Positions 10,601 to 22,600 of a stretch of DNA of 64,000 nt are shown in pieces. The stretch covers positions 10,540,001-10,604,000 of the forward strand of contig NC_084711.1 in assembly GCF_033807575.1 (NCBI RefSeq). The letters run 5' to 3'. The notes below the pieces were generated by a model. That model did not search any database. It was given only the letters and a program-made list of their open reading frames with translations, and had not been told where the DNA came from. Every line of letters starts with the position of its first letter. The stretch's first letter is position 1. The DNA is from Cydia pomonella (Eukaryota; Arthropoda; Insecta; Lepidoptera; Tortricidae). The translations under genes and the position numbers were made by a program.

Positions 10601-13600
10601 TAGTGTTTTTTTAGGACTACTAAGTGTAATTTTGTATTTGTTTGTGTAGGTATCTAAAACTGGTGCTGAAGGTACGGTACTTGATGAGGCTAAGAACATC
10701 AACAAATCACTATCTGCATTGGGTAACGTCATCTCAGCGCTCGCGGACGGAAACAAATCCCACATCCCATACCGAGACTCTAAACTGACGCGTATCTTAC
10801 AAGAATCACTCGGTGGTAACGCAAGGACAACCATTGTAATTTGTTGTTCACCAGCTTCTTTTAACGAGAGTGAAACCAAGAGTACACTTGATTTCGGCAA
10901 AAGGTAATCTTTATAGCATTTTATTATTATTATTATTATTAATTCTCAACAATAATTATTGTGTCGAACATAATTACTTAATAATTAAAATTATCTACAT
11001 TGTACCTATTAAAAATCAAAATAAATATTGAAGATAATTATAAATAATTACAATTACATGTCAACAGAATTACAAAATTATTAGAATAAAAATTCACAGC
11101 ACTCCTCCAATTTAACAATCACTTACTAGAATTACAATACAAAAATAACTGAATAAATTCCTATTACAATAATACAAAACATTAACAATTGCTTCCAGTA
11201 ATGTAGACAAGTGTCTTAGAAAAAAAAACACTAGCATTGATCGTCTGATGAGAAATCTGCTATAGAGTAGTAGGATTTTTTCAAAAAATACTGTTTGAGC
11301 CTTGCATTAAACAATTTGCTTTTTAAAATAGATTTCAGTTCGATTGGTAACTTGTTAAACAGAAAGACTGACTGATGGCTAGCGGCATGCTTCATGATAT
11401 TAAGACGTGGGACAAAGTTGCATTTCAAATCCTTCCGTCTAGTCGACAGCCTGATTTCCCTGTCTGTAATGCTCTCATATTTATTTAAATGCTTAATTAA
11501 ATCTGTTGGCTTGATTGATCCGAAAACATGATCATGAAATTCGTACTGACTTTTGTTCTTAAATGGATGCAATTAGTGGCTGACCTAATCATAGATGGAC
11601 TGATTATCACGTTTGTAAATTTCAGGGCCAAGACTGTGAAGAATGTAGTATGTGTTAATGAGGAGCTTACTGCCGAGGAATGGAAACGACGTTACGAGAG
11701 AGAGAAAGAGAAGGTGGCTAGGCTGAAGGGCAAGGTTAGCGAGCATTTCCTTTGTTTATAAATAATTAACAATTGTTGTTGTAAACCTCATATCTCACAT
11801 GTTTATCATATTTTAGCCTGTGAGCTAATAATAACAAGTCTTTAGTTACATTTTAGTTGTTAAGTAAAAGAACGTCTTCTAGAACGTGTTTTTGTCAGTA
11901 GAGTTATATTAAAAACACAATGGATTATTACGATTAATTTTAAAATCACGAGGTCATACGGTAGTGAGAACATCTTACATGTACGTATGAATGTGTGATC
12001 TGTGACTCCACCAAATAAATAAATACCAATAAATTAAGATTTAATGAAAAAAATCCTAGGTGTCAATGTAAATACTACTTTATTTTATTTATTCACTTTG
12101 AAAATTATTCCTATTTTGATGACTGCGCCTCGCTCGAGGAAGAGTTGACCTGTTTCTCAGGTGCAACTGGTGTGTCACAAATTGGAAATAGAAATGTACA
12201 CGTTCTTCGTCAGGTTGAAAAGTTAGAGGCAGAGCTGGCACGCTGGCGCTCAGGCGAGACGGTGCGCCCCGAGGAGCAGGTGAACCTGCAGGAGCTCGAG
12301 GCCGTTACGCCCGTGACGTCATTCATCGAGGACAAACCTCCGGCGCCGGTAAGTGACCGTTTATATCTGTGACTCATCTGGACTGGAATAGGTTTTAGAC
12401 TGACCAGTTTAATGTGATCTCGAGGTCCATGACAATTATTAGTAAGCAAGGACTTATACGGGTTTTTGCTACTACTCGTGCGCGGGAGCAATTGGATGAT
12501 CTAATGTTTACAGGAAAATTAAAGTCATTCCAGGATTTGTTACGTCAGTGAGGTTGAATTGTTATTTCCATTGTTTCTTAGGAATGCATTATTTTATTCT
12601 ATTATTGTTGGCAAAACTATTCTTGTTTATTATATTTGTTTTACAGTTCTTACAGTCGCTGATAATTTGTATTACAGTAACTTTAAATTTAAACATCGTG
12701 ACTAAATTTGATACCATATAACTAATTATAAGTGATTCAGCAACTATAGGGGAGCCAAAATAATCTCACTTCACCATGTACGATTTAGTAAGATTTAGGA
12801 GATATGATCAAACTAAAACTAAACCCATGTTAAACTCGTTTTATGTTCTTGTTGCTAAAAGGACCATTCATTATAAATAGTGTCAGAAAGGTATGTTGCT
12901 GATCATGTCTTTTGAATCACTTGAAATAGAAATACATTTATTTGCAAGAACAAGAATACAGGTCAAAAATGTTACAAAAAGGGTACATACAATGTTCCAG
13001 ATACATTCCGCCACATAATGGCATGCAAAATTTTAAAACTACATTAGGTTTAATTTTAAAGTTAAAACTTTTTTGATAATTGAGTTGAGATGAGACATTG
13101 TACACATCCTCGGTTCATCATGTCAGAGTTAAAATGGCGTTGATTATTTGTAGCCGGTACCTGTGGCCGTTTCAAGTGCCGTGGAAGATGCGGCCATGCA
13201 GGGCAAGCTGGAAGCTCTGTACCAGCAGCTGGATGACAAGGACGAGGAGATCAACCAGCAGTCGCAGCTGGTTGAGAAACTCAAGGACCAGATGATGGAG
13301 CAGGAGGAGCTCATTGCTTGCACAAGGTGCGTTATGTGAAAGTTTTATATAGATATCGTATTCGACAAAGGATTTGTTGAAAGATTTTAGTGGAAAAAGA
13401 AATCGTTTCACTATTAGTGCAATAAAGTTGGTAACACGTCGAAAAACAGAACAAGACATTCCTATGGGCTAGTCTTTTACACCCTTAAATTGAAAGAATT
13501 AACCAAATGTTGCATTTCAGGCGCGACTACGAAGCCCTGCAGGGTGACATGAACCGCATCCAGCAAGAGAACGAGGCCGCCAAGGAGGAGGTTAAGGAGG

Positions 13601-16600
13601 TGCTGCAGGCCCTCGAGGAGCTGGCCGTCAACTACGATCAGAAGTCACAGGAGGTGGACAGCAAGAGCCGCGAGTGCGACCAGATGTCCGAGGAGTTGCA
13701 AGCCAAGCAGGTAACATATGGTACTCTGTGCTAGGTAATGTTGAAGGTATCACATGAATTACATCCAGCAAAAGAACGCGACTAGTAAATTTACAGTTGC
13801 AGTGAACGATAAGTTTACATTTTCGCCGTATTACAAAAGAGTGAGGTGCAAAAGTGTAAACATATTTTTGAAGACCACATCTCGTGGTGTTCCATTTTAA
13901 ACTCTACAATGTCACTAGTATACAATGTTTTCAAGTTTTAAAGGCTCTTCAAACAAATTCACCTGATAGAGAAGTATGCCGTCAATGCGGTAGTACAAGT
14001 AAAAATTGAGTCACAGTTTACATGTAGCATGAATGTAAGGTACATTTATGCTACATGTAAACTTTAACGAATGTGACTGAAGAGATGTTTACTGCTAGTT
14101 TGATTATGCTATGCAATAGTCTTCAACTTTAATAGACCAGCTGATTAGATTATTACCATCTACCAGCCATTCATATTTATGGACCATATCACTATTGATT
14201 GCTATTAATTGCTATTAATTAATTTGCTTTTGTAATAATGACTTTAACCCCTTGAGTCCGGCGGACACTGTGTCGCACACCGTGATGATTTCCTATATAT
14301 AAACCAAAAACCCATGAACTTAGAGGTTTTTGACTTATCTAGTCTTTTTGACTTTGGTCTGGTTTTATGATAGTAAGTTTCTATTTAAGCTGCAATACAC
14401 GAATATATTGTTAATCCCACTGAAACTATGTACGGCCAACATTATTATGTGTTGCGTGAGTTTTTAATGATGATATCTCTGAACAGACGGCGTTAGCCTC
14501 CGCGACGGCCGAGCTTCAGCAGCTGCGCGACATGTCCGCACACCAGCGCAAACGCATCGCCGAACTGCTCTCCAACCTGCTCCGCGACCTCGCCGAGATC
14601 GGCGCGGCCGTCGGCGGCTCCGAGCTCGACTTCAAGCTCAACGTCGACACTGTGGGCAAGCTCGAGGAGGAGTTCACCGTGGCCAGGCTGCATATCAGCA
14701 AGATGAAGAGCGAGGTCAAGAACATTGTGCAGCGGTGCCACTCGCTGGAGACTGCCAATATTGACGCCAATCAGAAGGTAAGATCGAGGAGGAGTTCACT
14801 GTTGCCAGGCTCCACATTCGCAAGATGGAGAGTGAGGGTAAGGACATTGTGCAGTGGTGCCACTCGCTGGAGACTGCCAATATTGACGCTAATCAGAAGG
14901 TAAGTTATTTCACTGTTCAATCCAATGTGAAAAGACGAAGAAAACTATTGAACGAGTAACTGTCTCAAGACAGCTTGGTGTTGAACATAATATAGTTAAT
15001 AAGAAAGTAAAAATATATATGCTGATGTATATAACCTGTAGAAAAAAAGCAAAGTCAAAAACGTCATCATCGTCCAACACTGCCTCTCGTTAGATGCCGC
15101 AAACTTCGACACCAATCAAAAGTAATTACTCTGTGTTACGTTGTGTGACCCAGTTACTGTTGCGGCGATAGGAAATATTCATTTGAATGAAGGCCATACT
15201 TCAGAATACTTAGAAAGTGCTCGTAATTCTTATTTTACCTTATGTAACTTAATGGTTACGGTCAGCCGGATCGGCGTTATGTCATCATTTTTGTTTGCAT
15301 TAGAAGTCTAACTTTGATCCTTGGTTGAATTGTTATCTAATTCGGGCTACATACGTAATTTTATATCGTAGCGAATAAACTGTCCAAACCGATTTGCGCA
15401 GATTTATCGATCGTGTGTATGAAAAATCGTTGTAGATTATCGTTCATCGGTGACAGTTCCAGTTTATATTAAACCTTCGATTTATCTGCACAGTCTGAAA
15501 TGGCTAATATGTTATATAGTTACGTGTGTAGCCAGTAATAAATCTGTCATCTCGAATTAATGTTGCTCTTTAATTTTTGAAGTCAATTAAATTATTTTTT
15601 TAGGGTTCAGTACCCGAAAAATTTTAATGTTGTTTCAGATACATACCTAGGTCGGTGGGATGTAGTATATCTACACGGAGTAGGAGTGGTAGTGTCCCGT
15701 ATTTCAGGCACGATCTTTTCAGTGTCCCGTAATTTGGCGAAACCAATACGGGACAGTACATTGTCCCGTATTTTTATGATTCAATGGCATTCAATTCATT
15801 AATGAAAGCTCAATCATATTTCACATTTTCTATTCCAGATAATATAAAAATTGCTGTGTTGTATGATATAAATTTGGCAATTGTATAGGTTATTTAATTG
15901 ATAATGCTAAATTTTAATAATAAAAAAATAATGACGATTTTTAATAAAAAACGGCCTTTCCCGTATTATAACCTCGAATCCCGTATTTTCAATGCAGTTG
16001 TCCCGTAAAACCGGAAATTAGATCTGGTCACCCTAAGTAGGATTATTATTACTGGGGTGTTGCGGGCCTTTTGAGTGCCACGTCGACCAAGCAGTGATCT
16101 ATTGTGACGGCCCTTAAAAGTTCATTACTAATGCCCGTGGAATCCAGGAAGGTCCAGATTCTTGGGGCGTAATGTTCTGTAACTCATAGGGTTGCAATAC
16201 ATGCCACCCTAAATAGGATTGGCCTTTTTAACATTAGTGTTCCACAGGAACAGAGAATGTGCATTGCAGTCTCCTCGGACTCCAGCTAGAACCTGCATGT
16301 CGCATCTTGTTTCTTTCCAATTTGAAACATGTGTTGTTAAGTAGGATACAGGATATTTCTTATAACGCTCCAATATAAAATGCAATAAGAAGTTGGAGGG
16401 TCAAAGGGTAGTTTTCCAATTCAAATAACTAGGCCAAAAGATCAACATCTTCGTTAACCTTGTTTCAGATCGAGGAGTACGAGCGTTCGCTGGGAGAATG
16501 CAGACTGCTCATCTCGCAGCACGAGGCGCGCTGCGCGTCGCTGGCCGAGTCCATGCGCGAGGCCGAGAACAAGAAGCGGCAGCTGGAGGAGGCCGCGGAC

Positions 16601-19600
16601 GCGCTGCGCGAGGAGTGTGCTCGCTTGCAGGTAACATACAGGCTGCTCATGTCCTAACCAAACCACAGCCGAGCCGAGCCTATCAATTGCCGAATTCAAT
16701 AAAATCCGGCCTTCAATGAGGATGCGAAGGTATGGCCGTGACCCGCGACCCAAAAGGTTGGAAATCCCGGAAAACAAGGCGTAATGTGCAACTCTCGCCG
16801 AGATCTCTAGATGGGATAATTCGATCCAATGCTGCAAGGAACGGGTTATTCCCCCTAGTTACCACCGAAGGGTAAAAGTGAAAGGAAAAAATGTTCCCAG
16901 TGGTAAAATGTGAAAAAAATCATTGTTTAATAACCACTGATAACAACTTGATGGTCACTAGCGGGAATAACCTCTAGAACTTGTTAAATAAGTCCAGACG
17001 GACCGTACAAGCAAAAAAATAGCATAAAAGTGGAATGCGATTTAACATCGAAATAATGCATTTACGCTGTCTTTAGTGGGTAACGTAAAAAAACAACGCG
17101 ACAGGACATGCGTGAAGCAATTATTCATAGATGTTTGATGCCCAGGAAAGAGTATTTTGGCGCAACCGTTAAGTAATGGATCCGCTATCACTAGTGTGAT
17201 TAGTCATTTGTAACTAATGGGCTGCCAAATTTAGCGCGCAACGCTAAAATTGAACGCCGAATTCTGTTGGTATTAGAATTGTATTAAAAAAAACGTGTTA
17301 TAAAATGTATACAAATATGACGTTGTTTTGTTCAAACTCTGATGGTATATTTACATTTAGCAACACATTAATCCATGGTGATGAATAGCAACAACTGCTT
17401 AAACTATTGATCGTAATTAGTGGACAGTACAGCAAGTTACGACCCAGTACACAAGTTATTGTGCGTTCGGAAGTGCAATAGAAATCTGGCGCACAGGATG
17501 TTTTTGTCGTCCATAGATTTAAAACCCCCTTTGCGTCCGGTTCTGATTGATACGTCCTGCAACTTAATTACTTAATAATGACCTTTGAATAACCGGCTTC
17601 AACTAAGACCATACAGGTCTGGGTTTCAGTCTTCGAGGTCATCAGATATAGTTTTGATTTATTTGGCATTAGAAAGAACTTCGCAGAACTTAAATGTGTA
17701 ATAGCATGCTCATGCTAAATAAAAATAAAATTCGAGCCACTATATCGGCAGTAATATTTAGGTGTTTAAAGTTTTACCGTGGTGTGGTATTTTTCAAAAA
17801 AGTTTTCTTATATGTGAACATTAGCTAGCCCGGCCGGCCACGGAACGCACGCTTCGAGCGTATACATTCGACGCTGACGCCCGCCGCTATTAATTTGTAA
17901 TTAATGTATGGTGGTCGACGTCAGCAACGAGTGTGCGTTTCGTGGCCTTTGAGTAAGTGTAGGTTGAAGCCACGTCACAACATTGATTGACCGTATGTTC
18001 CAAACTAGTACATATATCGTCGCCTAGTACCCACATCACAAGTCTTATTGAGCTTACCTTGGGACTAGGTCGATTTATGTAAAAATGGACTATAATATTG
18101 ATGTGTGGTGCAACTGCAGGCGGCGGAGCGCGTGTCGGCGGCGGCGGCGGAGCAGCGCGCGGACACGCAGGTGCGCGGCGCGCTGGAGGCGCAGCTGGAG
18201 CAGCTGCGCGCCGCGCACGCCACGCAGCTGTCCTCCCTGCGCGACGAGCTCGCCACCGTGCAGCGCAACCACCAGGACCTCAAGGAGTGAGTACATTACC
18301 ACCGGCCCATCTGCAGCTGCAGCTACCGACCCTGGCCTACACACGCAGGTGCGCGGCGCGCTGGAGGCGCAGCTGGAGCAGCTGAGCGCCGCGCACGCCA
18401 CGCAGCTGTCCTCCCTGCGCGACGAGCTCGCCACCGTGCAGCGCAACCACCAGGACCTCAAGGAGTGAGTACATTACCACCGGCCCATCTGCAGCTGCAG
18501 CTACCGACCCTGGCCTACACACGCAGGTGCGCGGCGCGCTGGAGGCGCAGCTGGAGCAGCTGCGCGCCGCGCACGCCACGCAGCTGTCCTCCCTGCGCGA
18601 CGAGCTCGCCACCGTGCAGCGCAACCACCAGGACCTCGAGGAGTGAGTACATTACCACCGGCCCATCTGCAGCTGCAGCTACCGACCCTGGCCTACACAC
18701 GCAGGTGCGCGGCGCGCTGGAGGCGCAGCTGGAGCAGCTGCGCGCCGCGCACGCCACGCAGCTGTCCTCCCTGCGCGACGAGCTCGCCACCGTGCAGCGC
18801 AACCACCAGGACCTCAAGGAGTGAGTACATTACCACCGGCCCATCTGCAGCTGCAGCTACCGACCCTGGCCTACACACGCAGGTGCGCGGCGCGCTGGAG
18901 GCGCAGCTGGAGCAGCTGAGCGCCGCGCACGCCACGCAGCTGTCCTCCCTGCGCGACGAGCTCGCCACCGTGCAGCGCAACCACCAGGACCTCAAGGAGT
19001 GAGTACATTACCACCGGCCCATCTGCAGCTGCAGCTACCGACCCTGGCCTACACACGCAGGTGCGCGGCGCGCTGGAGGCGCAGCTGGAGCAGCTGCGCG
19101 CCGCGCACGCCACGCAGCTGTCCTCCCTGCGCGACGAGCTCGCCACCGTGCAGCGCAACCACCAGGACCTCAAGGAGTGAGTACATTACCACCGGCCCAT
19201 CTGCAGCTGCAGCTACCGACCCTGGCCTACACACGCAGGTGCGCGGCGCGCTGGAGGCGCAGCTGGAGCAGCTGCGCGCCGCGCACGCCACGCAGCTGTC
19301 CTCCCTGCGCGACGAGCTCGCCACCGTGCAGCGCAACCACCAGGACCTCAAGGAGTGAGTACATTACCACCGGCCCATCTGCAGCTGCAGCTACCGACCC
19401 TGGCCTACACACGCAGGTGCGCGGCGCGCTGGAGGCGCAGCTGGAGCAGCTGCGCGCCGCGCACGCCACGCAGCTGTCCTCCCTGCGCGACGAGCTCGCC
19501 ACCGTGCAGCGCAACCACCAGGACCTCAAGGAGTGAGTACATTACCACCGGCCCATCTGCAGCTGCAGCTACCGACCCTGGCCTACACACGCAGGTGCGC

Positions 19601-22600
19601 GGCGCGCTGGAGGCGCAGCTGGAGCAGCTGCGCGCCGCGCACGCCACGCAGCTGTCCTCCCTGCGCGACGAGCTCGCCACCGTGCAGCGCAACCACCAGG
19701 ACCTCAAGGAGTGAGTACATTACCACCGGCCCATCTGCAGCTGCAGCTACCGACCCTGGCCTACACACGCAGGTGCGCGGCGCGCTGGAGGCGCAGCTGG
19801 AGCAGCTGCGCGCCGCGCACGCCACGCAGCTGTCCTCCCTGCGCGACGAGCTCGCCACCGTGCAGCGCAACCACCAGGACCTCAAGGAGTGAGTACATTA
19901 CCACCGGCCCATCTGCAGCTGCAGCTACCGACCCTGGCCTACACACGCAGGTGCGCGGCGCGCTGGAGGCGCAGCTGGAGCAGCTGCGCGCCGCGCACGC
20001 CACGCAGCTGTCCTCCCTGCGCGACGAGCTCGCCACCGTGCAGCGCAACCACCAGGACCTCAAGGAGTGAGTACATTACCACCGGCCCATCTGCAGCTGC
20101 AGCTACCGACCCTGGCCTACACACGCAGGTGCGCGGCGCGCTGGAGGCGCAGCTGGAGCAGCTGCGCGCCGCGCACGCCACGCAGCTGTCCTCCCTGCGC
20201 GACGAGCTCGCCACCGTGCAGCGCAACCACCAGGACCTCAAGGAGTGAGTACATTACCACCGGCCCATCTGCAGCTGCAGCTACCGACCCTGGCTTACTG
20301 TGACCGCCAATTGTTTTATTTCTTTTGTAAGTTTAAGACAAATTTGGCTCCGTAGGTATATTATACGATAATCTTTTTAGGCTGTCAAGCTAGGGGGATT
20401 TTTACCTAGACTACATCATCAATTCTCATTATCATCAATCATATTTATTATTTAGATATAATATTTTACAACCGTTTTGATAATGCACCCTAACGCACTG
20501 ACCTGTTTTAACACATATGCGCACAATCATTTTTTCTTGTTACTTCATATATCGATATGCAGAAAAATGCTTTATTATGTTTACTTTAAACAGCTAATAG
20601 TTACTTTAAAATCTTTAAATGATGCTCTTCTTACTGTCAGAAATCCCATATTTAATTCCTTCCATCATATCATATCATGTTTGACAAATTTCTTAAAGAT
20701 ACAAACATATTCTCATTCAATTCAATGACATAATCCAGTCATGAACCTATCGCATTGAACTTTCATATAAATATTTGAACAAGTGTTACCTTAACCTTGA
20801 CAAGAACAGACTTGTATTGTTACCATTGATGACGCACACGCCGCTTTACGTAAGTAATAATGAATGAGGAATAAAGGGCCCCGTTTGTCCTGTTGCAGCA
20901 CGTACCAGGAGCTGACGCTGGCGCGGCAGCAGCTGCAGGACGACTACGACAAGCTGAAGCGCGAGGAGGCGGACAAGTCGGCCAAACTCAAGGAGCTCAT
21001 GTTAGTGTCCCCGCGCCGCCGCCTCGACAAGGCGGCCAAAGAGCAGGCCAACCAACAGATGCTGCTCAAAGACGAATTCGACCCCTTCAGGGATTACATG
21101 CTATCCCCCAAGAAGGGGAAGCTAGGTTTCGGATACGCCATGGGCCTCGAGAAGGCCGCGGCGACAGAGGAAAAGTCGCTCTCGGCACTCCCCAAATCCT
21201 TCACCCGTCACTCCTGCAACATTCACCCCCTCCAGCTGCATCTACTTATCTCCGTGACCATGATCCTCCTCACCCATCGCTACCCCCAAATAGTTGTTTT
21301 GATTTAAGCTTACCCGGGTGTCTCATATTCTGCATGGATCTCTGTACACTTAGTACAATATTAGTTGCAGTGCCTTTTCATTCCTTGGTTGACCACTACC
21401 CAGGGTTCCAAACTATGTGTGGAGATCCATGGTTTGTCTTGAAACTATTAAGTTAATGCTTTTCAGCTGGCTTATATTATGTATGACCTAATCAATAATG
21501 GACTTCTAGAGGTAACTTTTTCTCGTCGATAATATCAGCCAGTAGTGAAAATTACTCGTTTTTATAACACCACTTTGGATGAAGTGGTAATTATTTTGGA
21601 ATTTAACATATACCTTATTTTTTTATACATTTTATGCTTCGCTTCCGAGAGTTGTGATGCTAGTCGATAAAGCATTTAAATAATTCACTAGTCACAAACT
21701 ACTTATAAGTAGAGAATATTTACATTATCTATTTGTAAGATAAATACGTGTTGTACGCAATCTACGTGTGTTCGTAGTTCTTGACTTCGTAGCATGTTTG
21801 ATAGTGTGATGTGCATTTTAGTTAAAGTTGGTCGTTACTCGTACGTGATAATGTTCAGTTCAAATACCTACTTGTTAATGATATTGTTTCAACGCCGGAT
21901 CCATTTCGGGTAGGTAAATTAAAAATGTTGGTGTGTTTTCGTGTTGTGTTGACTTACACTGCCTTGTTATTAGTTGTCTAGTATATTGTTCGTTCGGAAA
22001 TCGTTGAAAAGATGAAATTGAACGGTGCAGTTATTTTGGTCTCATATTTCTACTTAAAGGTGCAAATTTAGGCACAATATTTCAAAATGAATTGTTTCTA
22101 CAAAAAACGTTATAACGTTAAACTTATCAATGTGTAAATAATTGTAAATAGTTTAAATGTTTGTATAGAGAACGCGCGCATATTTTTAACAAATATTTTT
22201 ATATATGACAACTATAAACCATCAACATTTTTAGATATAGTATGGTTCACAGAAGATAGAAATAGGAGAATTTATTACCTAGTTGTATACATTCTATCAA
22301 TACGTTATTCTAGTAAGAAATACGATGCAATAAGACGCTACTTAGGTAACACGGAACCATTAAGTAATAACGGCAATACAGTATATAATAAGCTTTTAGA
22401 ACCATTTTAGGACATTCCAATGTTGGCATTTTATCTACATATCATTACCATTTTTTATTTTAATTATATCATTGTCATGTTGCTCTGTCATGTCATGGAA
22501 AAATAAGAAGTCAGCATAGAGTGCTCACTCCATTCACCAGTTTTGGTACCAACACGATTATTATTTTCTTAGTCGACATCTAACATCGAGTAGCGGAATT

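Noticed and set aside
11528..11625. In-frame open sequence before Khc exon 7
   Set aside because: It is intronic DNA read through the acceptor. The junction at 11626 restores the conserved 'RAKTVKNVV'.
14493..14770. Minus-strand open frames of 82-84 codons
   Set aside because: They are the shadow of the high-GC Khc exon 11 and match nothing known.
18065..20303. Many overlapping open frames of 95-127 codons on both strands across the tandem array
   Set aside because: They are phase-shifted and antisense readings of the GC-rich 178-bp unit. Only the exon 13 frame matches kinesin.
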